Positions 47,403 to 57,700 of a DNA stretch of 64,000 nucleotides are shown here, piece by piece. Source of the DNA: Niastella sp966211305 (GTDB lineage: Bacteria > Bacteroidota > Bacteroidia > Chitinophagales > Chitinophagaceae); assembly GCA_966211305.1 (NCBI GenBank), contig CBIHPC010000002.1:35116-99115 (forward strand). Reading direction: 5' to 3'. A program made the position numbers and the translations under genes. The notes beneath the pieces were generated by a model, which was not told the origin of the DNA, did no database searches, and saw only the letters and a program-made list of their open reading frames with translations. The stretch's first letter is position 1, and every line of letters starts with the position of its first letter.

Positions 47403-50400
47403 CTATGGTTTGTTATTACTAACGCTGATAAACGTTTTATTCAGGTCATCGTACACCATCAATAACCCGTTCGATCTTCCCTGCCTGTCGAAGACAGCTT
47501 CCCAGGTGTTCAATGGTTCCCAGATGGCCGAGCCTTTTCCGTGACCGCCATAAACGTCAAATGCCAGTTCATTTACTTCTTTTTTCAAATGAGAATATTC
47601 AACTACAATAACATCTTTATCATAACGCCGGGCAAGATCGTTCAGATTGTACTGAAGGTCTTCCAGCGTACAATGCCATTTGGGATAATACGAAAGCCCG
47701 ATCACATCAAAAGGCACCTGCCGTTGTACCATGTTATCATAAAATAACAGGCTTTCATCGTTTTGTCCGCCCAGTGCCACATGCAGCATAATGGGGGTAG
47801 AAGGCGCCACCGCCTTTACGCCGTTAATGCCCGCATAGATCAACTGGGCCAGGCTATCCAGGTTGCCAATGCTTCCTTCGGGCCAGATCATGCCGTGGTT
47901 GATCTCGTTGCCCACCTGCACCATATCGGGTAGGGTGCCCTGTTTCTTCAATGCCTGCATCACTTCTTTTGTGTAATCGTAAACGGCCTGCTTTAACTCC
48001 GGAAATGGTTTGCCGCGCCACGCTGCCGGTTTGTATTGCTTTCCCGGGTCGGCCCAGGTATCGCTATAATGAAAATCGAGCAGCCATTTCATTCCCGCGG
48101 CTTTTACCCGTTTGGCCATTTGTTTGGTATGCTCCAGGTCGCAAAAGCCACGGCCGGGCGAATAGCCGCTGTCTCTTGCCGGATCGTTGAAGATGCGCAG
48201 CCGGATATAATTAAATCCATGGTCTTTTAAAATTTCAATGGCATCCTTTTCCTTTCCGCCATCGGAAAATTTTACCCCACGCGCTTCCAGCTGCGGCAGA
48301 AAAGAAATATCGGCGCCGAGCATTTTATCCACCGGCCTGCTTACACCTTTTGTTACAGGAAAGGAGTGCTTTACTGCAGTGACCGGCGTTGGTGTGCCCG
48401 GGTGAATGGTCAGTATATCAACGGCGCCGGTTTTCAGGCCTTCGGCCCTGGCTTCAAAATGAAAGCTGCCCACCGTTTTGCCCGATTGAACGATCACCTG
48501 CGCTTTACCGTTAAACAGGCTGCGCTGCCAGGCAGAATCTATTAAATATTTGTCTGGTTCGTGACTGCTGGGATCACCATTGCCCACGCCTATGATCTTT
48601 GCATCACCCTTCAAAGAGAAGCGGATCTGATGTGCTGCGTCAGGCACTTCCCTGCCCTGGCGGTCTACCACCGATATATTGATAACGGCAATATCCTTTC
48701 CATCGCCCGGCATGGTCGTTTTATAGGGCGATAGAACTATTTCAGCAGGTTCGCCGGTGGTTTCCACCTTACGCGTAAGCTTGCGTCCCTTTTTATATGC
48801 TACTGCTTCCAACGTTCCTGGTTCATAATTCACTGTCCACCGGAGGTGAGAATAACGCGGCATGTCTTTTTTTCCCAGCGATTGTCCGTTCAGGAACAAT
48901 TCAACATTGTCGGCGTTGGTGTTCACCCACACGTCAATGGGCTGGCCTTCTTTGCCCTTCCAGTTCCAGTGCGGCGAAATATGCAACACGTCTTTATCGG
49001 TCCACCAGCTCTGGTAGTAATAGTAGATGTTCTTTGGAAAACCGCATGCATCCATTACGCCAAAATGCGAAGAGATGTTAGGCCATTTGTAAGGGGTAGG
49101 TTCTCCACGGTAGTCAAAGCCTGTCCAGATAAAGCCGCCCAGCCAGAAATCATTTTCGGCGGCCAGCTGCCACCAGGTTTCCGCTGTGCTGGCCCACCAG
49201 GGAGCGGTGATGTCCTGGTCGGGAACGTAAGCCCGAATGCTGTCTTTCTCATAAATGCCTCTTGTGGTAACGGTGCTGCCCATCTCGGTCCCAATGATCG
49301 GCTGTTGGGGATGATCTTTGTGGTAACCGGCTACACCGAACTGGCGATAATTAAAACCCCGCACCGGAATTACTTCATTCACACCGTGGAATACATTGGC
49401 CATGTCAGCTGCATAAGTACTTACACGAGTGGGATCCAATTCACGCTGTTTGGCGAGCAAAGTCTGCGCAATGGCCCGGCCGGTCTCATTGCCCTGCACC
49501 CAGCCTTCTTCATTGCCGATCGACCACATGAAGACGCAGGTTCCGCTGCGGTCTCTTTTCAGCAGCCGCTCAAACTGGTCGAGGTATTCGGGAGAGCTGT
49601 TGAGCAGGCGTTGTTCATCCATTACCAGCATGCCGAGGCTATCGCATGCATCGAGCAGTTCGGGTGTTGGCGCGTTATGGCTGGTGCGATACGCATTGCT
49701 GCCCCATTGCTTCAGCAGGCGAATGCGATAGTATTGCAGGTAATCCGGCAAGGCAGCGCCCACTCCGGCATGGTCCTGGTGGTTGTTGGTGCCTTTGATC
49801 TTAACATGCTGACCATTGAGAAAAACACCGTTTGGTTTCACCTCAATAGTGCGGATGCCGAAGCGGTGCGAAACACTGTCCACCACTTTGCCTCCCAGCT
49901 TCACCACGGATACTACCCGGTACAGATAAGGGTTCCCGAGCGACCAAAGCGTCGGATTCTTCACATTCAAATTATGCTTCACTGTTAGTTTTACGTTTAC
50001 GCCTATACTCACATGCTGCTCCGGAGCGGCCACCAGTTTTCGACCTCCTCTGTCTGTTAGAAACGAAACGACAGAAACGTTAGCTTTTGAAAAAGACTTG
50101 TTCTGCACTTCGGTTTCTACCGTTACTATAGCCTCATTGCCTTTAACCCTGGAATGGGTAAAAATGCCGTCATGCGTAATATGCACCGGCTGATATTGAT
50201 TCAGCCATACATGGCGGTAAATGCCGGCGCCTTCGTAAAACCAGCCTTCATATTGGGTGGCATCCACTCGTACCACCAGTGTATTGGGCTTGCCGTACCG
50301 CATGTAATCGGTAACGTCGTATACCGCCCCTACATAGCCGCTTTTATTGTTGCCCAGATAAAAGCCGTTGAGCCAGAAACCGGCATCCCTGAACACGCCG

Positions 50401-50831
50401 TCAAACTGCAACTGAAACCGTTGACCTGAATCGCCTTTGGCAACGGTAAACTGTTTGCGGTACCAGCCAATACTGGTTTCGGGAAAAAGTCCGCCTACCG
50501 GTTTGTAACCATGCGCCATCACATCAAAATTGGGCGAGTTCACAAAGGGAAGTTCTACCGCCCAGTCATGCGGAAGATCCAGTTTTCGCCAGCCAGAGTC
50601 TTTAAAGCGGGGGTCAATGGCCGTTCCGGCAGCACCGCCACTTTTGGAGAAAATGGTTGCTATGCTATAATTGAAATCTTTCGCCGGATCGGCGGCATGT
50701 CCAAAATGAAAACGCCAGTCATCATCGAGGTTAATATGCCGGCGAAGCATACCGTTTTGCGCTACTACGCCAACTGAAAATAAAAGGAGAACGGAAAAAA
50801 AAGTAATTGATAAATAAATTCGCTTACTCAT
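47403..50831 (-). CDS. GH2 beta-galactosidase - GH53 endo-beta-1,4-galactanase fusion
   Basis: One 1142-aa exported protein (signal peptide about 1-25) joins two galactan enzymes. Residues about 30-800 are GH2: sugar-binding domain (LDDDWRFHFGHAADP, RQFTVAKGDSGQRFQLQFDG), Ig-like domain, TIM barrel and C-terminal beta domains. The barrel has the acid/base Glu about 441 in WSIGNEEGW and the nucleophile Glu about 516 in IIGTEMGS. Residues about 815-1140 are GH53 (MLGADISFLPQLEARGVKF, YIRLRIFNDP, LLDFHYSDTWADPGKQ), with acid/base Glu about 976 in QVGNEINHG and nucleophile Glu about 1078 in VVEYS. Both active sites are complete. GH53 cuts beta-1,4-galactan internally and GH2 can release galactose from the ends, so the fusion could act processively on pectic galactan. 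Nine bp separate it from the upstream GH147-like gene. Standard Bacteroides galactan PULs encode these as separate genes. Confidence 0.93.
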   Translation of the reverse strand: MSKRIYLSITFFSVLLLFSVGVVAQNGMLRRHINLDDDWRFHFGHAADPAKDFNYSIATIFSKSGGAAGTAIDPRFKDSGWRKLDLPHDWAVELPFVNSPNFDVMAHGYKPVGGLFPETSIGWYRKQFTVAKGDSGQRFQLQFDGVFRDAGFWLNGFYLGNNKSGYVGAVYDVTDYMRYGKPNTLVVRVDATQYEGWFYEGAGIYRHVWLNQYQPVHITHDGIFTHSRVKGNEAIVTVETEVQNKSFSKANVSVVSFLTDRGGRKLVAAPEQHVSIGVNVKLTVKHNLNVKNPTLWSLGNPYLYRVVSVVKLGGKVVDSVSHRFGIRTIEVKPNGVFLNGQHVKIKGTNNHQDHAGVGAALPDYLQYYRIRLLKQWGSNAYRTSHNAPTPELLDACDSLGMLVMDEQRLLNSSPEYLDQFERLLKRDRSGTCVFMWSIGNEEGWVQGNETGRAIAQTLLAKQRELDPTRVSTYAADMANVFHGVNEVIPVRGFNYRQFGVAGYHKDHPQQPIIGTEMGSTVTTRGIYEKDSIRAYVPDQDITAPWWASTAETWWQLAAENDFWLGGFIWTGFDYRGEPTPYKWPNISSHFGVMDACGFPKNIYYYYQSWWTDKDVLHISPHWNWKGKEGQPIDVWVNTNADNVELFLNGQSLGKKDMPRYSHLRWTVNYEPGTLEAVAYKKGRKLTRKVETTGEPAEIVLSPYKTTMPGDGKDIAVINISVVDRQGREVPDAAHQIRFSLKGDAKIIGVGNGDPSSHEPDKYLIDSAWQRSLFNGKAQVIVQSGKTVGSFHFEARAEGLKTGAVDILTIHPGTPTPVTAVKHSFPVTKGVSRPVDKMLGADISFLPQLEARGVKFSDGGKEKDAIEILKDHGFNYIRLRIFNDPARDSGYSPGRGFCDLEHTKQMAKRVKAAGMKWLLDFHYSDTWADPGKQYKPAAWRGKPFPELKQAVYDYTKEVMQALKKQGTLPDMVQVGNEINHGMIWPEGSIGNLDSLAQLIYAGINGVKAVAPSTPIMLHVALGGQNDESLLFYDNMVQRQVPFDVIGLSYYPKWHCTLEDLQYNLNDLARRYDKDVIVVEYSHLKKEVNELAFDVYGGHGKGSAIWEPLNTWEAVFDRQGRSNGLLMVYDDLNKTFISVSNNKP

Positions 50832-50839
50832 GCCACACT

Positions 50840-53134
50840 TTATTTTTTTATCCGGATGGATTCAATTTCCATCGAATAAGGTGTTGAAATATTAAACGGA
50901 AGGGAATCGGCGCAATGAACGATCTGCAATTTCTCCACTTCCGCGAGTGAAAAAGAATGCCTGCCCGTGGTTGAAAACCAAAGCGGCATAAAACCGGGGT
51001 AAGGTCTTGGCAACAATAGCATCGAATCCTGTTGAAAACGGCTTAACGGGATCTCCACATCCTGCAACGATGTTGGCAGCGAAATAGTTACTGAGAACGG
51101 AATGGCATCTTTTGTGATCAGGATCAGCTTTGCTGTAAGCGGTTGCGCGTTTGCGGTACATCCTCTGATTACCAGGGATTGCAGGGCGCCATTGTGAAAC
51201 TTATGAGCACTAAGTCTATTTCCTATATAGCTTTGAAAGCCAAATACCAGGTTGCCGCTCATTTCGGTGACAGCCATACGATAAACAAAACTGCCGGGCC
51301 GGTCTGTGGATACCAGCCGGCTTTCGTTGCCCCGGCGGGAACCTGAATAGGTCAATAGCTGTTTATCCGTAGCGGCATTGAAAAGCAAAACCGCATTTTC
51401 TGCAGAAAACTCCGTTACCGCAGAGGTTGCCGGTTCATCTCCTGAAAGCGGGCCTGCATCCTGCTTTTTCGGCGCCACAAATTCGTTAAGAGTGATATTT
51501 CCTGTCCGTGCAGATCCCTTCCACTTACCTGCAACCTTTCCCTTCCTGGTCACCAGGTAAGCACCCGGTTCAATAAGAAAACGATTACCTGTTACCGTGG
51601 CAGTGAAATGGTTTCCTTCATTTAGGGCTTGCAGTGAAAACCCTTCGCCCAATTCCGGCAAACCTATCTGCATGGCATGTCGCTTCCATTCTATGCGGGT
51701 AACCACTTTCTTCGAATAAGCCCTTTCAAAAGGATCACGAATGTGGATGGCATCGGGCATTACCTCAAGCCGCCAAATACCTTCTTCCAGTTTATCCAGA
51801 AAGTATGCGCCGTTGCCGTCATACTGCACCACCGGTGAACTGCCCACGCCCGCCAGGTGCTGCAAAGCAGTCACCGACTTCGGAACGGTCGTAGTGGTAT
51901 TGGAGTAATAAAATTCATCCCCGCTGTTCATTTCACTCAGGTTGCTCCTGTAACTTACCCTGAATACATCAAACACGCTGTCAGCCGGATAGACACCAAA
52001 AGTTTTAAGGCGTGGAATGCGGTGAAATACTTTTGATGCAATGAGTAAACTCACCGCTTTTGCCGGCGTGTACGCCAGGTTGAGATAGTGGGTTTGATAC
52101 TCCGTATTACCATAGGCAGTAGCCAGCGGATCGTAGGCAAACTGCGTGGTCCACTGAAAACCGGCCCCCTTAAAACTGCGGGCCATGGCCGGGTACATGT
52201 TCGACTGTAAAATATCGGCAGCATCAAACTCATAGATCATCCGCGCTTTGTTGCGGTAAGCCGCGATGGTATCAAACGGGATGGTATAGCGGTCAACGTT
52301 TGGCAGGAAATTGCCTTTCAATTCCCGGTTGGCAACCAGCCTGGTGGGGTACCATTGCATACTGAACCCATTCACATTGGCCGCTGCTACGGCATCGGCA
52401 TACCCGGCATTCTGGCTGATGTTGTAAAAAATTGGTTTCGAGTAACCGGTGCTTTTAATAGCCGCCACCATGCGGTTGATGTAACTGGTTACGCCGGCTT
52501 TTGGTCCGCTATGAACGGGCTCATTGTTGATCTCTACGGCAATCACATCCTGATCGTCGTGATAGGTGGTGTTGGTATACCGATTCACATGCTTGAAAAA
52601 TTGCTGCAAATAGTTTTCCTGCGCCCGGATTGCGGTGTCATTTATATTGACGCGGCCCCTTCCCCACTTGCTGGAAAAACCGGGGGTCGGCTCGTCCCGC
52701 TCGGGATAACCGTTGCCCCAATAAGCAATGGGTGTAATGATGGTTTTAATTCCGCGCTTTTTCAAGACCGCCAGCAGGTAATCGAACAGGTCGAGGTGTT
52801 CGTTTTGCAGCAAATTGCCCGCCGAATCAGCAATTTCCACGTCCCACACATGTACCCGGAAGGCATCGATGCCGAGGCGGGCAAAATGATAAACATCTTT
52901 ATCAATTTCCTTTTTCAGATCAAGGTTCAGCGCTTTAATGGAACGATAGCCATAGGCAAACGGAACGGTATAGTTGACGCCGAAAAAAGCTGCTTCTGCC
53001 CCACCTTTGGTATAGCGCATCACACCTTTATTATCCACATACACAAGGTGGTCCTTTAACAATTTTTGTCCATAGCTCCATCTACCCGTTCCTGTTATTA
53101 AAAGCGTTAGTAAGAAAAAACTTTTAAATGTCAT
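50840..53134 (-). CDS. Clan GH-A glycoside hydrolase, GH147-like candidate beta-galactosidase
   Basis: The protein has 764 aa with a signal peptide (about 1-22). A (beta/alpha)8 barrel occupies about 25-400: FFGVNYTVPFAYGYRS, GIDAFRVHVWDVEIADSAGN, TIITPIAYWGNGYPERDEPT, acid/base Glu about 205 in VEINNEP and probable nucleophile Glu about 302 in MIYEFDAAD. Beta-sandwich regions follow to the end. The pattern resembles the proteins often annotated as membrane or secreted protein that CAZy later placed in GH147, galactan-active beta-galactosidases in Bacteroides galactan loci. The family number is recalled from motifs, not computed; a divergent GH5-like enzyme is the alternative. Its position between susD3 and the GH2-GH53 gene supports a role on beta-1,4-galactan. 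It begins 93 bp after susD3. Confidence 0.75.
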   Translation of the reverse strand: MTFKSFFLLTLLITGTGRWSYGQKLLKDHLVYVDNKGVMRYTKGGAEAAFFGVNYTVPFAYGYRSIKALNLDLKKEIDKDVYHFARLGIDAFRVHVWDVEIADSAGNLLQNEHLDLFDYLLAVLKKRGIKTIITPIAYWGNGYPERDEPTPGFSSKWGRGRVNINDTAIRAQENYLQQFFKHVNRYTNTTYHDDQDVIAVEINNEPVHSGPKAGVTSYINRMVAAIKSTGYSKPIFYNISQNAGYADAVAAANVNGFSMQWYPTRLVANRELKGNFLPNVDRYTIPFDTIAAYRNKARMIYEFDAADILQSNMYPAMARSFKGAGFQWTTQFAYDPLATAYGNTEYQTHYLNLAYTPAKAVSLLIASKVFHRIPRLKTFGVYPADSVFDVFRVSYRSNLSEMNSGDEFYYSNTTTTVPKSVTALQHLAGVGSSPVVQYDGNGAYFLDKLEEGIWRLEVMPDAIHIRDPFERAYSKKVVTRIEWKRHAMQIGLPELGEGFSLQALNEGNHFTATVTGNRFLIEPGAYLVTRKGKVAGKWKGSARTGNITLNEFVAPKKQDAGPLSGDEPATSAVTEFSAENAVLLFNAATDKQLLTYSGSRRGNESRLVSTDRPGSFVYRMAVTEMSGNLVFGFQSYIGNRLSAHKFHNGALQSLVIRGCTANAQPLTAKLILITKDAIPFSVTISLPTSLQDVEIPLSRFQQDSMLLLPRPYPGFMPLWFSTTGRHSFSLAEVEKLQIVHCADSLPFNISTPYSMEIESIRIKK

Positions 53135-53227
53135 TTTTTGTTTCAGCCTTTAGCGGTTATCGAACCTATCATTGTTGCTGCCCCGGCCCTCGATTTAAAT
53201 GTATATGTTTTGAATCACTCACCGGCA

Positions 53228-54748
53228 TTAATACCCGTCGTTCTGCTGAATTTTTCCGCCTCCGGCAGATAATACATATTGCGGAATGGGAAAGTAACCA
53301 TGGGCGCCGGCAGGGTTGGGTGTTTTACCGGCGGCCTGCAAATATTCGTTCCATTTGCCAAAGCGCATGAGGTCAATACGGCGAAAACCCTCGAAGTACA
53401 GCTCCCAGCCTCTTTCATTCAAAATAGCAGTAGCAAAAGCATCTTTAGAAGCCGTGCTGGCAGCAGGAAGATTTCCCAGGCCGGCACGCGCCCTTACCTG
53501 GTTCACCAGGTCAACAGCTTCCGGTGTTGGGCCTGACTGCCCATTGATGGCTTCGGCCATCATTAACAATACATCGGCATAACGGAGCACGGGAATGTCG
53601 TTGCCCTGGAAAGCGGTGGCATCATCATCGGGGTATTTTGCTATGACCGGTCCACGCATCGTGGCTCTTGTTTTTACTACCCCGGTGGGGTTGCCGGCGC
53701 TGACGGCATTGTAAGTGGTGATAAGCAATTCTCTTCGTTTATCCAATGGATCGAACGAATCGTAAAAGGTCCAGGTAGCTGTAAAAGAACCCGGATTTGA
53801 CCAGCCGCCTTTTCTGGGCCCGGTCGTTAACAGCCCCGGATAATCGGATGGATACGTATAAAATCCCCACGCGTTAAAATTTCCTTTCGCTCCGGTTCCA
53901 TCACCCGCCGGGTCAACCGAAACTGCCCAGATGGTCTCATTATTTTTTTCGGTAGCAACCCGGAACAGATCGGGATAGTTGGCAATGAGGTTATAGCCCA
54001 TAGCCATGATCTCCCTGCCTGCGGCTTCCGCTTTTTGATGATCTTTTTCAAACAGGTAAAGCCGCATCAGCACCCCCAACGCAATTCCTTTATTGAAGCG
54101 GCCATATTCCGCCGGCGCTTTCGCCAGGTTATCCGCCGCATACCGAAGGTCTGCCGCCGCAGCTGCCACAAAAGCGGCCTTGTCGGGCCGGGTAAGATCC
54201 GCCTCTGCCTCCGTACCGATATTTGAAGCATCCAGTATCACCGGCACCGGTCCGTAAAGCGTATGCAAATAATACATGAGCCAGCCTCTTGCCATGCGTG
54301 CCTCGGCAATCAGTTGCGTTTTTTTGGTTTCGGTGATGGAAGCATTCTCCACATCGGCAATGATCTTGGTGATACGGGTGATAAATCTTGTTTTTTGAAA
54401 ATGCCCGTTGGTCCCATGATTGATGCGTGGCAGAAAATTGGCTGCGCTCATTTCTGTCCAATAGCCACCCCACTCTGGAAAAGATGCAATCAGGTCGGAA
54501 GGGAGATCGTTGATGAATGTATTGCTCCACTCCATGCCATGCCACAGGTACTGGGTGCCTCCATCGCCATAGGTCCATTTGGAACCAAAGGGTTTGTATA
54601 CTTCCATCGCATAGATCTCAAATTCTGCTTCTGTTTTAGGAAAATTAACGGGGGAAAGCACACCAAATGAAGTGCGGTCAAGCCCTTTTTTACAACCGGC
54701 GCCGATGGCAACAGCAGCCAGTGCAAGAAGCACTAATAATTTATTCAT
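53228..54748 (-). CDS. susD: SusD/RagB family outer membrane lipoprotein, PUL3
   Basis: The protein has 506 aa with a lipoprotein signal (MNKLLVLLALAAVAIGAGC, Cys about 19). TPR helices follow (LIAEARMARGWLMYYLHTLYGPVPVILD), then the conserved C-terminal section (VLRYADVLLMMAEAINGQSG, ILNERGWELYFEGFRRIDLMRFGKWNEYL). At 506 aa it is a compact member of the family. It binds glycan at the cell surface with SusC3, which ends 23 bp upstream. The downstream GH53 and GH2 domains make a beta-1,4-galactan ligand likely. Confidence 0.93.
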   Translation of the reverse strand: MNKLLVLLALAAVAIGAGCKKGLDRTSFGVLSPVNFPKTEAEFEIYAMEVYKPFGSKWTYGDGGTQYLWHGMEWSNTFINDLPSDLIASFPEWGGYWTEMSAANFLPRINHGTNGHFQKTRFITRITKIIADVENASITETKKTQLIAEARMARGWLMYYLHTLYGPVPVILDASNIGTEAEADLTRPDKAAFVAAAAADLRYAADNLAKAPAEYGRFNKGIALGVLMRLYLFEKDHQKAEAAGREIMAMGYNLIANYPDLFRVATEKNNETIWAVSVDPAGDGTGAKGNFNAWGFYTYPSDYPGLLTTGPRKGGWSNPGSFTATWTFYDSFDPLDKRRELLITTYNAVSAGNPTGVVKTRATMRGPVIAKYPDDDATAFQGNDIPVLRYADVLLMMAEAINGQSGPTPEAVDLVNQVRARAGLGNLPAASTASKDAFATAILNERGWELYFEGFRRIDLMRFGKWNEYLQAAGKTPNPAGAHGYFPIPQYVLSAGGGKIQQNDGY

Positions 54749-54771
54749 ATTGAAGAAGATTTAAGCGTTCG

Positions 54772-57700
54772 TTAGAAATTTGCTCTTACACCCAGGGAAT
54801 AAGTTCTCGCCATGGGATACGGCGCCGGGCCGCCTTTGACAGTGGCGACGGAAACTTCCGGATCAACATATTTGAAATTGGTGATAATAAAGGCGTTTTG
54901 CACGTCTACGTACAGCCGTAAATTGGAAACGTATTTGGCAAGTTTGCCTGAATTGACCGTATAGCCCAATGTAATGTTGCGGCAGCGGACAAAATCGGTG
55001 CTTTGCAAACCAATATCGGAACCTACAGGCAAACCCAATGCACTTTCGTTATACGCCACACCTGGGCGGGTACCTGTGGGATTTGACGTAGACCAGACTT
55101 CGTTCAATTCACGAACGCCGCTTTGTCCGCCGCTTACAAAGTCAATTGCATTGCTCCAGGCAGCAGCCGGTGTGGTGGCTTTTCCGCCTACCTGGCCGTA
55201 AAACATCAAACCGAGATCAAATCCCTTATACCGGATAGTATTGCCAAAACCAAAGGCAAACCTGGGATCGGGATCAACCCGGTATACATCCATCGTGTCT
55301 ATTTTCTTATCGCCATTGCGGTCAACAAAGATCGGTGAGCCCGGATGGCTGGCGCCGGCAGGTTGCGATTCGGGAATGGCTTTTACGCCGTCGAGTATGC
55401 CATCCGTTTTATACACATAGTAGGAATTTACCAGGTCACGCTCGTTCTGCCAGCCCCGCAGGAAGGTGTTTACAAAACGTTCTTCCCAACGTAGCCTGGT
55501 TCGGGAAACGGTGATCAGGCTGGTCCACTCAAAGGAAGTATTCCGAAGGTTGATCGTGTTAATGCCCAACTCCCAACCCTGGCGTACCCGGTGGCCGCTG
55601 TTTACGGGTGCTGTGGAAATTTGTGATAACATCGGGGTGTTCACATCTGTGATCAAACGGGTGAGGTCGTCACGAAAAACATCGAAGGAGCCGGAGATCC
55701 GTTCACCCAAAAAGCTGAAGTCGAGTCCCAGATTCTTGTTAACGGTCTTGGGCCATTGCAGATCAGGATTATCCAACTGCGTTATATAATAAGGCACATA
55801 GGCCACCGCACCATTGTTAAAGGTCACCACGTATCCGTCGGGACTATACGTGCCATAAGCCTGCGCACCCGCACTTCCTGTAACGCCGATGCTGGCCCGC
55901 AATTTCAGCAAATTGATAAACTTAACTTGCTGAAGAAAGGACTCGTTTGAAATTTTCCAACCCAGTGAGGCGCTGGGGAATGCAGCGTATTTATTCTGCG
56001 GGAAGAACTGGCTATAACCGTCGTAGCGAAAAGAAAGCGTCAGCATATAACGGTCCAGAACGTCAAATGAAGTTCGGGCAAAATAAGAACGTAATTTGGT
56101 TTCGCTGCGGCTTGAGGAAACGGCTTGTGAGCTAAGCGATGCGGTGCCCAATGCATCGGTGCCGATCGCATCCATCATATCGGCGCCGGTAGCTGTAAAA
56201 CCAAAGCTGGTAGTCGGGTACTGCCCAATGCCTGCCAGGGCATCCACATTTACTGCATTTAACAGGCGCTGTTTATACGATATAGTGGCTTCCATGGTCT
56301 GGTTCTGCCGTTTGGAGGTGGACAAGGCGCCGCGTGAACGGTTCAACTGATCAAAAAACGTGGTGGAAGGAATAAAAAAATTACGGTCGGCCGTTTCGGT
56401 GTTGTTGCCATACAGCAACCGGGCCGTCAACACCCTTGGTATTAATTTTATGTCGGCCGAAAGGTTGGCAAACAGGCTCGTATTATTTGTTTTGTCACGG
56501 ATGTTCAGCAGCGAAAGCGGGTTTCCTATAAGGCGGAACTGGGTGTATTTACTGCCGCCCGGTTCATATACAGGTAAATAAGCCGGATAAGCCAGTGCTG
56601 CCTGCACTGCGCCAAAGCCTTCCGGCCCCACCCCGGCACTTTGTGCCCCGGCCTGTGAGTTCAGGTATTCGTTGCGGCCATAATTTACATTGGTGCTTAC
56701 CGACAAAAAAGAAGTCAGGTTAAAAGTAAGGTTCATCCGGCCGGTATAGCGTTTCATTCCTGAGTTCTCAACCGTGCCTTTTTGATTAAAGTAGCCACCG
56801 GAAAAATAGTAGTTCACTTTTTCTGTCGCTCCGTTGATGCTGACGTTATGGTTATCGATGCTGCCATCACGCAACACATAACTCAGCCAGTTGGTGCCCC
56901 CACCGGCGTTGTTGATCTGGTCTTCGGTGAAAGGCTTTATGGTGGGGCTGTTATAATAATTGGTGAGATTGACAGGCGTGGTGCCAAATGGCGCCATTTT
57001 ATTGTCGTATAAAAACTTATCCATTGTCAACTGGTTATAGTAACGCATGTATTCAGTGGCATTCAGCGGCTTGAAATAGTCCATATTTTTCACCACCGAC
57101 CGGCTGCCGTCGTAGCTGACGCTGGTTTTTCTTCCACGGCCTTTTTTGGTGGTGATGATCATTACCCCGTTCTCTGCATTTACGCCGTAAATGGAAGCAC
57201 TGGCGTCTTTCAGGAACTCAATAGATTCAATATCATTCGGGTTGATGCCGGCAAAACCACCGCGGCTTACGTTGCCATTCATTGTACGGTTACCGCTACC
57301 CGGCTCCAGGCCCGAAAAAGGCATGAGCACACCGTCAACCACCACCAAAGGGTTACCCCTGCCCCGAATGGAAACATTAATGTTTCCACCAGGTTCGGCA
57401 CTGTTTTGCACCGCCACGGTACCAGGCGCCCGGCCAAATATGAGCTGGGTTACCGAGTTATTAGCCGCCTGCGGCACCCCTTTGGGATCAATTTTCGAAA
57501 CGGCGGTGGTAAGGTTCCGGCGCGAGGTGTTGCCATAACCAATCACCACTACTTCATCCATACTCGCAGGATTTGTGTTCATGACAACGGTGAGGGCGCC
57601 ATCATCGCCCAGTTTCATTTCCTTAGCCAGCATTCCAACTGAAGTAAATTGAAGGGTTTCACCAGGGGAGGCAGATAATGTGAAATCCCCGTTTTCATTG

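Noticed and set aside
48846..49988. Long rightward open frame (380 codons) opposite the GH2-GH53 gene
   Set aside because: It lies wholly antisense to a gene with two complete catalytic domains and has no recognisable motif; such frames are expected opposite long GC-rich genes.
52355..53059. Rightward open frame of 234 codons opposite the GH147-like gene
   Set aside because: Antisense shadow of a clear exported hydrolase; no signal peptide or domain pattern.
53135..53227. GGTT-ATCG-AACC as a post-susD3 hairpin like those after susD1 and susD2
   Set aside because: A 4-bp stem is too short to separate from chance.
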